Below, in pieces: positions 12,701 through 23,655 of a DNA stretch of 64,000 nucleotides; position 1 is the first letter of the stretch, and each line of letters starts with the position of its first letter. The notes under the pieces were generated by a model. That model was given only the letters and a program-made list of their open reading frames with translations. It had not been told where the DNA came from and searched no databases. Both the position numbers and the translations under genes were made by a program. The DNA is from Begonia masoniana (Eukaryota; Streptophyta; Magnoliopsida; Cucurbitales; Begoniaceae): assembly GCA_022432975.1 (NCBI GenBank), contig CM039503.1, forward strand, positions 47,781,259 through 47,845,258, read 5' to 3'.

Positions 12701-13650
12701 GCATTATTTCCCATTAATACAGCTCCTTTTGTCACAGTTTCACATGTTGAAAACCATTCTTGATTGAGACACATATGAAATGTGCAGGCCGAATCCAAAA
12801 TCCATTCCTCAAATGACCTTGAGTTTTCCTTAGACACTATCAATAGATTACCTTGATCGCTTTCACCACTTTCATCTTCAGCAATAACTGTTTCACCAGA
12901 GTTCCCTAATTGTTTTTCATTTTGTTCACTTTGTTCTTTTCTCTTATTTTGTAGCTGATAACACTCTGATTTTATATGCCCATTTTTCAGATAATAAAAA
13001 CAAATTTTGCTTCTATTCCTGGACTTTGATCTGCCCCTTGAATTCTTTCTGCCATGACTGTTTTTCTCAGACTTCTCTGTAGCTCTACCCCAAGTAACCA
13101 GTCCCTCGCCTTGAGTTCCAGATCCAACTACAAGATGCTTTATCATTTCTTTTGAAAGCAAAGCATCACAGACTTCCTTCAGGGTAAGCGTGTCACGATT
13201 ATATAACATCGTGTCTCGGAAAGTATTGTACGAAACAGGCAACGAGCACAACAAAATCAAAGCTAAATCCTCATCATTATATTTTGCACTCCAAAGTTTC
13301 CAAATACGAAACTATCTCTTTGAATGCGAACAAGTATTCTTCGATAGAAGATCCTTCCCTCATATCATGAAAATATAATCGTTGCTTTAAATGCAGCTTA
13401 CTCGTCAGAGTTTTATGTTGGCACAATTCTTCCAATTTTGACCAAACTTCAGCAGCAGATTTCGCCTTCAACACATCCTCCAAAATTGAATTTGACAAGT
13501 GTAGACGAATAAAAAATAATGCTTTTCTGTCTCTTGTGAGTTTCTCCGCCTCTGACCAAGACTCGGGTATATTATCAAAACCAAGTAACGTGTCATCCAA
13601 TTCCATTTGAGCAAGAAGGTCTCGTATCTTTACCTACCATATTAAAAATT
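9710..13650 (-). pseudogene. copia gag-pol polyprotein, broken into several frames
   Basis: Read from 13650 downward: gag UBN2 domain (13277-13640, with nonsense codons near 13630), then 12100-13260 with a degenerate zinc knuckle lacking its second Cys (CFYY..GH..EC), a protease-like WILDSACTFH site (Gly of DSG replaced by Ala), a GAG-pre-integrase LWHMRLGH motif and the integrase start (FIDDFS). After a frameshift the integrase continues at 11202-12068 (RTDNGLEF, TPQQNGVAER). RT follows at 10860-11195 (YKARLVA, LDVKTAFLHG) and 10237-10785 (active site YVDDM). RNase H is at 9710-10044 in two frames. The domain order is normal for Ty1-copia, and the frameshifts make it non-functional. Confidence 0.93.
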
Positions 13651-14370
13651 TTGTATTCCTATCCAGCAAATGAATATCATATTTCAACGATGTCATCTCT
13701 CAGAAAATCAGAATATTTTTCCAGCAATATCTCAACCGATAATTACTCCAAAACAGCAAACAATATTTCAAACCCTCTAAAAACTTCTTCAAAACCCGAA
13801 TATTTCACAGACAAGAATTTCATAATATACTCCAAAATTAACAGATTTCCAGCACCTAAATAATTAATATGCAGAATTTAGAAAACTGTGAAAAATACTA
13901 AAAATACCAAAAAACTGAACAAGCTGAATGTTGCTCGGATCGGTTCTTGGACGGCAAAGTAGCGACGTTCTGCTGCTGGGGCTCGGTGCAGATCGGCAGC
14001 GAGGTTTTGAACGGAGCGCGACAACAAAGTTCGCAGGCGGCGGCTGGATTTTGTGCACGCGTCGGCGTTGGAGCAGTGTCGGCGGTGCGTTCTGTGCGTG
14101 CGACGGCGGCGGCGCTCTGCTGTTCGTTGCTCTCTGTTCTTCGCGGGCAGTTTCGCGAAGGAGAAGACAACTCCTCTGTCGAAGAAGAACAACAGAGAAA
14201 ATTTCTTTCTGTTTCTTCACGCAGAGAAAAAACAGAAAAGAAATTAATTTTCTTTTCTTTTTCTATTTTCTTTTTCCTCCAAATTTCAATTTCAATTATC
14301 GAAAATTACAAACCTGAAAAACGTTCGATACTTTTGAAAAATCAAATCCTGATTTCCGAAAACTTCAACC

Positions 14371-14388
14371 TGATTCTCTGATACCAAT
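14371..14388 (-). promoter_or_regulatory. Primer-binding site for tRNA-iMet
   Basis: On the - strand the sequence just inside the 5' LTR (14389-14637) reads TGGTATCAGAGAATC, after a short ATT spacer next to the LTR. This is the Ty1-copia primer site complementary to initiator tRNA-Met, with the last bases diverged. Confidence 0.9.
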
Positions 14389-14637
14389 TGTTGAAAAAAC
14401 GAACTGAAAGCGAAAAAGAAAAACGAGAAAAAATGGACACCAAGATTTACGTGGAAACCCTAGAAGGGAAAAAAACAACAGGTAAAGGAGAAATCACTAT
14501 GTCAAATCAAGGTACAATGAGTTTTGCCACACTAACATATATTTATACATAACATAAATCTCTAGTCATATTGAGATTCACAACGTGGGTCGAACCGGCC
14601 TGGCCCAGTCAGAAATCGAGTCACACTGAAACTAACA
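14389..14637 (-). repeat. 5' LTR of the KCS-inserted copia
   Basis: 249 bp, a direct repeat of 9372-9619. It holds an AT-rich catatatttatacata stretch in the same place as the other LTR. The GC-rich segment 13930-14200 next to it belongs to the leader between LTR and gag, and its open frames have no homology I recognise. Confidence 0.95.
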
Positions 14638-15135
14638 ACTAACACAGCAGCTCTTGGACCGTTGGTCTTGTTGTTCTCCGAGCAGCTTCGATACGTCTCA
14701 TCCATAATTTGCCGGAGAATTCTGAGTTGGAGAATGAACATTTACACTCCGATTTTAAGTAAAGCTTTTGAGCATTTCTGCATCCACATCGGGGGAAGAG
14801 CGGTAATTAAAGCCATCGAAACGAATCTCAAACTGATGAAAGAGAACGTCGAGGCATCCAATATGACACTTTACAAATTCGGAAACACTTCGTCTTCTTC
14901 GATCTGGTATGAACTCTGCTACATAGAAGGGAAGCAAAGGATGAGGAAAGGGGACAGAGTGTGGCAGCTAGCTTTCGAAAGTGGATTCAAGTGCAATAGT
15001 GCGGCTTGGAAATGCGTCAACGACGTCGTTGTCTCCGATGCGAGCAGTCCGTGGAGAGATATTATCCATTTGCTTCCTGTCGAAGTACCTCTAACTAAAA
15101 GTCTTTTGAAAGACCTCTACTCTCTCTCTCCATAA
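14638..15135 (+). pseudogene. 3-ketoacyl-CoA synthase relic, 3' part
   Basis: Continues the KCS frame after the copia insertion: TAALGPLVLLFSEQL, then EHFCIHIGGRAVI with the catalytic histidine, YKFGNTSSSSIWYEL with the catalytic asparagine, KGDRVWQLAFESGFKCNSA, and a natural-looking C-terminus ending at 15135 (TAA). All three catalytic residues of the family (Cys in the 5' part, His and Asn here) are therefore present. The gene is dead through 5' loss, a frameshift and the insertion. The 3' region from 15136 is AT-rich and could include the former 3' UTR. Confidence 0.9.
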
Positions 15136-16178
15136 AATGAAAACAATATCTAAGTTTTGCAGGAATGATCGCATAAATCTTTTCATAGCTAATTTTACGA
15201 CTCAAATTATGTGTATTTACAAAGTAAATAGATATAAAAACTAAGGAGGATGTCGCAATAGATTCAAAGATCTTGTAACAAGATCATCCAAAAAAAAAAA
15301 TTTCACTCGAGTAAGGGTGCAAACTAAAATTAAACAAGCCGAACCGAGCGGAGCCTGCTACATTGTCGAGTCAGCCGGCTTGTTTAACACCTCTACACGC
15401 AAGTATTGGATAAGATTGATTAGGATGATCCTAATTTTATTATCTTTCTTCAATCTATTGTTTTCTGTCATTTTATTGCCTTTTTAAATAAAAATTTAGA
15501 CTTTTATTAAATTTATTCTTTTTTTTTCTGGATGATTGTTAGCAACTGGGAGTTTGTTTGATATCAGATGGAATGGAATCTCTCACAGGAATGGACAGTC
15601 GCAGCAAAAATTAATATCATGTAAAAATTTTAATTCCATATTTTGTCACGTCCATTATTTATTAAAAATGTTAATGCTCGATGTGGTTTGAAATCCATTT
15701 TAGGTCGTACTAGTGGTAAATTTCATTTAATTTTTTTTTTTATAAATTCATATAAAATAGAGTCGTAAAATTCAGAGTGATTTTTACATAGAGATTTTCT
15801 TCTCAACTAGTGATTTTTTTTTTTTCCAAAAAAGTTTTTTAAAAGTAAATATGTTTCGCACTTTCTTCTATTGTCTTTTTCGTATATTTTTCGATTTCTA
15901 AAATTTGGTACTTTATCATGGTTGGAAAAGATTATAGAATACGAGTTTTGAAATTTGTTGAAACATCAATTTTCTCTGATCGTTCGGTATCAAACAAGGT
16001 TTTTCGTGATTTATCAAAAAATTATAAGTTTTGAAAAGAAGAAAAAAAAAGATAAAATTATTTCACTTGTCATCAAGACTTGTTGTTCTCTCAACAAATA
16101 CATAGAAGCAGCTAAAGATTCTCGATCAGTCTTACCATCTGTTCACCCATTGAAGATTGGCGCCCCTCCGGCGACTAT
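15136..16178. other. AT-rich intergenic stretch
   Basis: Long T and A runs (15530, 15730, 15820, 16040). I see no coding signal, RNA gene or transposon terminus. Confidence 0.6.
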
Positions 16179-19100
16179 TGTGGGGTCCCTCTATTATGAT
16201 GAGGGACCCTTATCATTTAATGTAGAATAAAGAAAGAAATAAAAAATGGAAACTCTTAAAGTCTCCATTCGTTGCAAAGAGCAGGTACTAACTTCCTTTA
16301 TGGAATGTGTCTCCTTGGAGCCTCTATAAATAGAGGTTTCAAACAAACCTTCAAGTATCTGAATTTGAAGATTTTTGCATCCGATACTTGCAGAAAAGAG
16401 AAGAGACAAAAGTCGTCTCTGAGAAGAGGGAAAGAAATAGTGAGGATTATTTTAGAGGGAGAGAAAAGAAAGAGTGTGAGAGAAAAATAGGTTTGGTGCT
16501 TTTGTGTACATTGAGAGTTACAAGAGTAGTGATTTCTCTAGAAAAATATTATAAATCTTATTTTTTATAGTGAGATCTTTCTGGACTTGGTCCCCTTGGT
16601 TTTTTCTGATTTGAGTTTCCACGTAAAATCTTCGATGTTCATTTTAATCATTATTTCTCTTACTTTTTGGTCGTTATAATCTTACGGTGTGGGAAAATAT
16701 TCTTTGTAGTTTTTGGATCGCATATGCTATTGTTTCTCGTACCGCTTATTTAGTGGTGTAATTATACTGTGTAAGTGAGTTATGTCTAGAAGACTGGATT
16801 TTAAATGAGACCGTTTGTGACCCCTCCAGCCTTTCTTGGAAACTTACTTAGAAAAGTAACTCTGTCTAAGGAGATTGTCCAGTACAGTCTTTCCTGAGAA
16901 TTATCTTCATCGGTACTCTCTACGTTTTACAGCGGCAACATTATTATGGTTCTCACTAATTTCGTTATTTTCCAAACAAGTGGTATTAGAGCCTCGTTAT
17001 TATGGCAAAAAATATTGAAATTGAAAAATTCAACGAAAATAATTTCTCTATATGGAAATTAAAAATAAAAGTGCTATTACGGAGAGATGGTTGTACTACG
17101 ATCATCGGCGACAGACCGACAAACGTTGAAGACGAGAAATGGAACAAAGTAGATGAGGATGCTATAACCATTTTGTATCTCACTCCAGCAGATGAAATTT
17201 TGTCAAGTATCTCAGAAATGGTAACTATCAAACAAGTCTGGGATACATTGATAAAATTATGTTAGAAGTCGTGTTATAATAAAATGTTCTTGAAAAGAAA
17301 ATTATATACCCTTCGGATGTCAGAATCTACAATAGTGACAGAGCACATCAATACTCTCAACACGTTATTTTTTCAACTTACAGCGATGAAGCACAAAATC
17401 GACGAAAATGAAAGAGCTGAACTTTTACTTCAAAGTTTGCCAGATTCATATGATTACTTCATTGTAAATTTGTTCAATGATACAGCAAAAACAACATTGA
17501 CATTCAATGATATTGCAGCTGCGATTTTTGACAAAGAAAGTAGACGAAAAAACAATGAGCAGTCTTCTGTCGACGCTTTATCAGTAACGAGAGGGAGATC
17601 AAAGAAACGTGGGGCCTCTGGAGCCAACACGTCAAGAAGATCAAAGTCGAAAAGCAAAAAGGGCGTTAAGTGCTATCATTGTGGCAAGATGGGCCACATG
17701 AAAAATGATTACTGGAAGTTGAAGAAAGAACAAGGCACAGAAGATGCTAAAGGAGAAATGAAGAGTACGACTACAACTGTCTCTAATGGTGAAGATGTAT
17801 TTATATGCGAAGATGCTGTCAATCTCATGATGAATGAATCATGTTGAGTGTGTGACTCTGGAGCATCTTATCATATTACTTCAAAAGTGGAGTATTTTTC
17901 ATCTTACACCGGCGGTGATTTTGACATTGTTAAAATGGAGAACAGTCACGTTTCCCGAATAATTGCAAAATGAGACATCTGTTTCCGAACTAATACAGGA
18001 TGTGAGTTGGTGCTTAAAGATGTCAGATATGTTCCAGATATTATACTAAATCTAATATTAGTCGGTGCTCTTAAAGAAGCTGGTTACAAGAGCAAATTTA
18101 CTGGTGAAAAATGGGAGCTCAGTAAAAGTTCGCCAATCATAGCGAAAGGAATCAAAGAATCTAGCTTATATGAGACTCAAGTGGCTGTGAAGGAAGAATT
18201 AGTAAATGCTGCACAAGATAACTCGTCCATTGAGTTATGACACAAACGGCTTGGTTACATGTGTGAAAAAGGACTTCAATTGCTTGGCAAAAAAGATTAT
18301 TTGTCACATCTAAGAGATGAACCTCTGTCAAATTGTATTCATTGTTTGACAAGAAAACAACACAAAGTTTCATTTCAGAAGAATTTTGCATCAAGGAAAC
18401 CAGAAGTGTTAGAAGTTGTTTACTCAGATGTCTACGGTCTTATGTCAACGAAAACGTTAAGAGGTGCCCAATACATGGTCACATTTATTGATAATCACTC
18501 AAGAAAGGTTTGAACTTATGCACTCAAGACCAAAGATGAGGTGTTTAACGTTTTCAAATAGTTTTATGCTTTCACAGAGCGAGAAACTGGAAAGAAATTA
18601 AAATGCATTCACACAGACAATGATGGTGAATATATGAGATCAATCAATAAATATTGCAAAATGCACGAGATTATGCACGAAAGATCTGTTCGAAAGACTC
18701 CTTAACAAAATGGTGTTGCAGAAAGAATGAATAGAACTATCGTGGAGGTGCATGTTATCACATTCAAAACTTCTCAAAATATTCTGGGAGAGAAACAATG
18801 AATATTGTAGTAAATGTTATCAACTTGTCTTCATCAGCACCTCTGAGTGAAGAAGTGCCAAACAGACTATAGGCAGGAAATGAAGTATCTTATAAATATC
18901 TAAAGTTGTTTGGATGCCGAGCATTCATCCATATTCCTAAAGATGAGAGGTCCAAGCTAGACAGTAAAGCTAAGGAATGCATATTCATCGAATATGGAAG
19001 TGATGTATTCAGATATAGGCTTTGTGATCTGGTTGACAAGAAGATTGTCAGAAGCCAAGATATTGTCTTCTTTGAAGATCAAACTATTGAAGACAAGAAG

Positions 19101-19376
19101 TAAGATATGAAGATTACTGATGAGCATCTAGTAAAAATTGATCAGGTGAAATCAACTTTTGATGGGGGAAATGTTGGAGAATCTAGTGATCAAACAACTG
19201 TTGATGTTGACCATGAAGAAACAAAGACTTCTTCTGAACCAGAGTTAAGAAGGTCAATAAGAGATCGTCGACCATTGAAAAGATACTCCGTAAACGAGTA
19301 CGTAATGATCACTGATGGCGATGAACCTGAGTGCTATGAGAAAGCTACGGTCATCAACAAAAGAAAAACTGGTTGA
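16179..19376 (+). mobile_element. Decayed Ty1-copia element, 5' LTR and gag-integrase only
   Basis: A probable 5' LTR runs from about 16179 (tgtggggtccc) to 16978 (...ccaaaca). It contains a TATA box (tataaata near 16325) and pyrimidine/AG-rich leader sequence. Two bases later is a primer site, tggtattagagcc (16981), which differs from the copia consensus by one C-to-T change. Coding sequence then runs to 19376 and ends in the linker before RT. No RT, RNase H or 3' LTR follows; a gypsy RT scrap lies there instead. The exact LTR start is an estimate because no second LTR exists for comparison. Confidence 0.8.
17002..19376 (+). pseudogene. copia gag-protease-integrase, many in-frame stops
   Basis: Gag starts MAKNIEIEKFNENNFSIWKL at 17002. 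After a TAG, gag continues at 17284 with a zinc knuckle whose last Cys is Tyr (CYHCGKMGHMKNDY). A stop precedes the protease site VCDSGASYH (about 17848). The GAG-pre-integrase region, an integrase core (FIDNHSRKV; HTDNDGEY) and QNGVAERMNRT follow, then an FGCRAF...PKDE block and the basic linker RRSIRDRRP at about 19247. The frame is mostly constant, and the damage is dominated by stop codons at Trp or Gln positions rather than by indels. Copia RT is missing. Confidence 0.9.
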
Positions 19377-19477
19377 ATGCAATGCAAGAAAATACAGGTG
19401 AGACAGTGCACTTAATCCAAAATCAGAAACTTTAAGGTTTCCATAAGCTCGTCCAGCCCAATACTGGTTTCTGATAT

Positions 19478-19632
19478 TTCTCTAAGATTGACTTGAGATC
19501 CGAGTATCATCAAATGAAATTTTGTGATAAAAATATTCTAAAGATAACTTTTCATTTTGAGTTTTTTATTAAAAATTTCTTGACTAGTCTCTGGGTCGTG
19601 ACATTATTTGTCGTGACTAAGATTAAGACATA
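19478..19632 (+). pseudogene. Ty3/gypsy reverse transcriptase scrap
   Basis: A short frame reads FSKIDLRSEYHQMKF..., the conserved gypsy RT segment (SKIDLRSGYHQ), followed by diverged residues and a stop at 19630-19632. It sits directly after the copia relic, so a different retroelement has replaced or joined the missing copia RT. Confidence 0.75.
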
Positions 19633-19639
19633 AGCAACT

Positions 19640-20084
19640 AGTTGTGATTCTATTTAGACTTTTCCTAGGATCCAGCGTGTTGAAGAAGATAATAAATAGG
19701 GCAAAAAGGTATCAATTTGGGTGAGCAGTGAGCTTTGTGTCTTCTGGTTTTAATTCCTTCTTTTTTGACCACAAATGGGCAACGAAGAGTCATTGTTGCC
19801 CTTCTCATTCACGTGCCATTGTTGCTCCTCCGTACGTTTTCCACCATTTTTCTTTCTCTACTCCAGACCTGCCACCGCGATTCTGGCTCATCATCATCTT
19901 TCTCTCTCTACCTTTTTTAGGGGATTGTGTATTTTGTTTTCGACAAGAAAGGTAAAAAGGAGAGCCTTTTTTACAGTCGAAAAAGTGAAGAACTAAAACG
20001 AGAAACAGATATGGAGGAGAAGCAAAATTCCTTTGTCCATGCATGGCTTTGATTTGAAGACGTTATAATAGCTGTCATCAAACC
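19640..20084. other. Unassigned sequence left of a solo LTR
   Basis: Pyrimidine-rich stretch (19790-19920). No convincing ORF or transposon domain. It is contiguous with 20972 onwards once the solo LTR is removed. Confidence 0.5.
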
Positions 20085-20966
20085 TGTCACACCCCTAAAT
20101 TACCGGAGGCGGGAGCGCCGTGTCAATGAGTCAAGATAGCTTATTTGACCGAGGTAAAACAAGTCACTATGCGAGTGTAGTGATGATCAACATGGATGAG
20201 GAGCCGTGCTAAGAGCTTGGGCGAGATATCAAGCTAATGGTTGCAAGGCAAGGCAAACGGGGCGATATGGGGCGCCCAAGGCAAGTTGGCCACACCACGA
20301 GTCCTAGACGTGGGGCAAGGTGGTGCGACAAGATCAACAAAGTCGTGTGTGGCAATGTCAAGTCAACCATGGTGCATAAAGACACGGGCCAAGGGCCCAA
20401 GGAAGGAGGGGCGAGGCATCCTCCTTAGGCGTGCTAAAATATTCTAAGTGTTGGTGGGCACTCGAAGCACGCAGGCTGGATCACTTGGAGTGGGGCAGTC
20501 CAAATCTGGGCGCTGGCCCAAGCGCATATGGCGCTGAGCCGAGCGCTGGGCCAATGGGGCAGGCCCACGCGGGAAAGCAAAATGGCATTTATCTTAGTGC
20601 TTCATTTATGTTAGTGCTTCATTTATGTTAGTGCTATCATTCATGTTAGTGCTCTCATTTATGTTAGTGCTTGCACTTATGAGCATTCATGTACCATTTG
20701 TGTATAAATAGGGCCATGAGCAACCAAGCCAAGACACCAACCTCGAGTGGGAGAGTGTCTTGAGCATTGTGGTGAGCCGTGGAGATTTTTGTGCCTAGTT
20801 CTCGTATTTGGAATACAAGAAGGGTTGGGATCGAGTTTCCCGTACTTGTGGTGTTATTTTATTCTCTTTCATCTCGCGTGTTTTCATTCGATCTTGATCC
20901 ATTCATTTGTAGTGAGTTGGCTGAGCCAAGTGCGAGTGCTTTGGGAGCAAAGTTTGACCCGTGACA
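20085..20966 (+). mobile_element. Solo LTR with perfect target duplication
   Basis: An 882-bp element starting tgtcacaccc and ending gacccgtgaca, with imperfect inverted ends TGTCAC/GTGACA. It is flanked by aaacc at 20080-20084 and 20967-20971. A TATA box (tgtataaatagggcc) at about 20700 marks the + orientation. The middle is GC-rich. No internal domain or second LTR is present, as expected after LTR-LTR recombination. The ends and length suggest a gypsy LTR (inference). Confidence 0.9.
20586..20685. repeat. 17-18-bp tandem repeat, 5 copies, in the solo LTR
   Basis: Variants of catttatgttagtgctt are repeated five times just upstream of the LTR TATA box. Sub-repeats in this U3 position are often promoter elements; that role here is inference. 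Confidence 0.85.
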
Positions 20967-20971
20967 AAACC

Positions 20972-21278
20972 CCTCTCTCTGCAAAATCCAAAATTGCAAA
21001 TTGGCTTTTAAAGCGTAACGCTTGGCCTCTTGTTGACAAAACCCAGAAACCAATCTCAGGAAAAAGATAAATCCCCTTTTCCCTTCTCCCTCAGCAACGT
21101 CTCTCCTTCTCTCTCTTTCCCATCCATCATTTTCTTCCTCTCTCTCTCTCTCTCTTCATTGTCTCACTTCCCCTTTATATTCGCCTCAGAGGAGTGGGTT
21201 TTTCTACTAAACCTCTAGTTCAGCTAGCTATGCTATCTCGAGTGAACAGAGGAGGAGAGACGTTATAACTGATTGTTT
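20972..21278. other. CT-rich unique stretch
   Basis: Contains (ct)n at 21137-21155 and other pyrimidine runs. No gene is supported. Its style resembles a former 5' leader. Confidence 0.45.
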
Positions 21279-23045
21279 TTTATTTTTGTCTTGCGTTTGT
21301 GAAGTAGATTTGTGGTCTATCCTTTTTTGTCTCCTTACTAATTTTTCATCTCTTGTACCTTCATTCTTTCTAACCTCTCTTCTCTAACTAATTTTTTCTT
21401 TATATCTAATTTGATTCTTTTTCTGCACAAAGGTTTTCACGTTACATTAAATTATAGAACGTGATGTCATTTTTTACTATTATAAATCAAAAGAAGAAAT
21501 AGCAGATAAAAAATATTACATAAACCAAAACGGGGGAGAGAGTGAACACTACCTTCTGCTGAGGTTAACTACTGACTTTTTTGTACTTATCTACCCTAGT
21601 ATTGAAATCAAAAACATCATTTCTGTCAAGAACAAAATATGAAATCTGAGTTCAAACGAAAAGAGGAGCATGAGGGTGTGAAGTCAATGAAAGAATGCCA
21701 CTTCACTAGCTCTCTGAGCTCATAAATAAGTCACGTTCTAATTAAGCCAACTGATGATAAGAACGGATGAGGCCAAGAGAATAAAAAAGCGTCTAGCTGA
21801 AAACACGCTTGTTTGTAAATAAGCAGCAGCACCACCAATCTGCTTGTGCATCAGGGTAAAAGGAACAACCAATAAGACATATCTTTGTTGCAGCACAAAA
21901 AAAACCTTCCTCAACCACAAGTAAAACTTATTTTAAGAAATAATGATAAAGATATCTTAAGCATGTTGCAGTTCAACTAAGTATGAATTCCATAGTACTA
22001 TATATATATAATAAATGAAGTACATTGAAAGAAGAAAAGTACAATCCCAGAGTACTAAGATTGAAATGAAAGGAATGACAACAGTTTTTTTTTATGATAT
22101 TTCATTAAGAAGGCTGAATTCATTCCTTCTGTCTCTATCATGTTATGCGGAGACGATGAGTGGAAATTATTTGAATACAATCATATTCTTCTGCCTACCA
22201 ACTGATGAAATATTTAAAGTTGCATAAGAACAAACCATAAAAGTACTTATAATAATTCTTCTGAATTGAAATGGCATTGAGGAACCTTAACAGAGAAATC
22301 AACTCATGCAGCATTCATATCAAATATTTAAGTAAATGGAATGGAAAAAGCCATCGAGATTATTAATTAAGTTAAAGTAACTTACTGTCAGAGGAACCAA
22401 TGCTAAAGAGTAAATTGGCAATTTGATTGCTCTCCAAATCAAGGTTCTCATGGGAACATCATCTCCCTTCTCTTTGTACGTGGGATCAGAACTTCTTGCT
22501 TTGCATTTCAAATCTACTCTTCGGAATTTGTGTTGTTTCCATATTTCTGATGGTCTTTGATAAACCCTGTGTAACAGAGAATGCCAAACATTGCCATGAA
22601 AAATTACAATTTATAAGCTCTCCTGTAATATTCTTCCACAATGACAACAAGGCGAAACAGTTTTTCCTTTTTCAATCATAATGTTAGAGCATTTTCTCTC
22701 CCTCCAAGTCCAGGATAGCACACCAAAATCAACACTTGAAATACATTTGATGATGGGTTTGACTAATAACACATCAGTTCGAAGGAATAGTGCAAAAACA
22801 ATGAACGGGTAGCAAGAAGTGAACCTGCCTGGCTTTCTGCTCCTGCTTTAGGAAGTAGTTTAAGCGAGGTCAAGCCAGAGCCAGGATTGAGAGTACAAAG
22901 CAAGGCGGCCATGGAAGCGAAGATCAATCATCAATCAGACAGAGACACCTCTTCTGCTTTTCTTTCTTGGTCTCTCCAGTTCCAGAGTGATGAATTCGGA
23001 TAACCTAGATGGGTTTTATGGAAAAGTAGACATCCTGCCACCTCA
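21279..23045 (-). pseudogene. Partial copy of the MenA/ABC4 gene (exons 1-4 only)
   Basis: About 1.77 kb that is collinear and highly similar to 44550-46330, the 5' part of the intact-looking MenA gene, in the same orientation. Exon 1 begins at an ATG near 22911 (MAALLCTLNPG). Exon 2 (about 22386-22550) encodes PTYKEKGDDVPMRTLIWRAI. Exon 3 (about 21747-21848) encodes AAYLQTSVFSARRFF. Exon 4 (about 21560-21632) encodes NDVFDFNTR where the functional motif is NDVYDFNTGAD, and it has a small deletion that brings a stop into frame. No later exons follow, so no enzyme can be made. Exon 1 differs from the 46-kb copy by a 2-bp length change. Confidence 0.9.
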
Positions 23046-23068
23046 AAGAAAAATATCATTTATTTTAG

Positions 23069-23655
23069 GGAAATTACCAATTTCTACCTTTAATGTATAG
23101 GTTTGTTTTGGTTTAAACCTTGACCTTTCAATTCTAACGCTCCAAATTTCAAAGTATGGAAAATATAACAAATCCAACCCTGGCGTGCGTTTGTTCTTGA
23201 GTTTTTGTCATTGACCAGATGCACCCTCAAAAATGGAGTCCATCCATTGTTGAGAACGGACGGACCCTTGCAAAACATAGTCCGTCCGTTTATAGTTTTT
23301 GCCACAAACTGTCTACATTGTCGAAAAACACCGTCCGTCCGTTCTTCTATGGCGACGTGGCTAACTGAGCATAACATCGGACGCACTCTGGGGGTGTTCA
23401 CCCTCTGTTCCACACCGTCCGTCCATTCTGTTTTACGTGCATTAATAAACGGACGCATGTTAGATCAACAGGATATAAAACGGACAGACTCTCTCTTGGC
23501 GAGTCCGTCTGTTGTATTCATCGGACGCACTCTTAAATAGAGGTGCGTCCGTTGTTTAAAATTAGGGCGAGAGCGGATGGTTACCCCTATCTCAGAGTGC
23601 GTCTGATCTCGCGATTATATCAGAATAGAGAGCTTCCCGAAGCTCATTCTTGCGC
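23069..23655. repeat. Left terminal inverted repeat of the MULE
   Basis: The inverse complement of 32220-32874 with many small differences. It is rich in cggacg/gtccgtccg units and ggacgcactct blocks, which are themselves partly repeated and palindromic. Confidence 0.9.

Larger units (their letters stand above)
9372..14637 (-). mobile_element. Ty1-copia LTR retrotransposon inserted in the KCS relic
   Basis: The two LTRs are direct repeats (9372-9619 and 14389-14637) starting tgttgaaaaa and ending ctaaca. The element is flanked by a perfect 5-bp target duplication, actaa, at 9367-9371 and 14638-14642. Excision in silico rejoins KCS codons. A tRNA-iMet primer site lies inside the right LTR and a purine tract (on the - strand) inside the left, so transcription ran right to left. 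Coding order on the - strand is gag, protease, integrase, RT, RNase H, which is copia order. By eye the LTRs differ at roughly 15-18 of 248 positions, so the insertion is not recent. The gag and integrase style is Tork/Tnt1-like, a tentative assignment. Confidence 0.96.

Noticed and set aside
12347..12763. 138-codon + strand frame
   Set aside because: Antisense shadow of the copia gag-integrase region.
13864..14381. GC-rich overlapping frames (Arg/Ser-rich, both strands)
   Set aside because: They sit in the copia leader between the 5' LTR and gag. No homology, and mutually exclusive frames are equally open.
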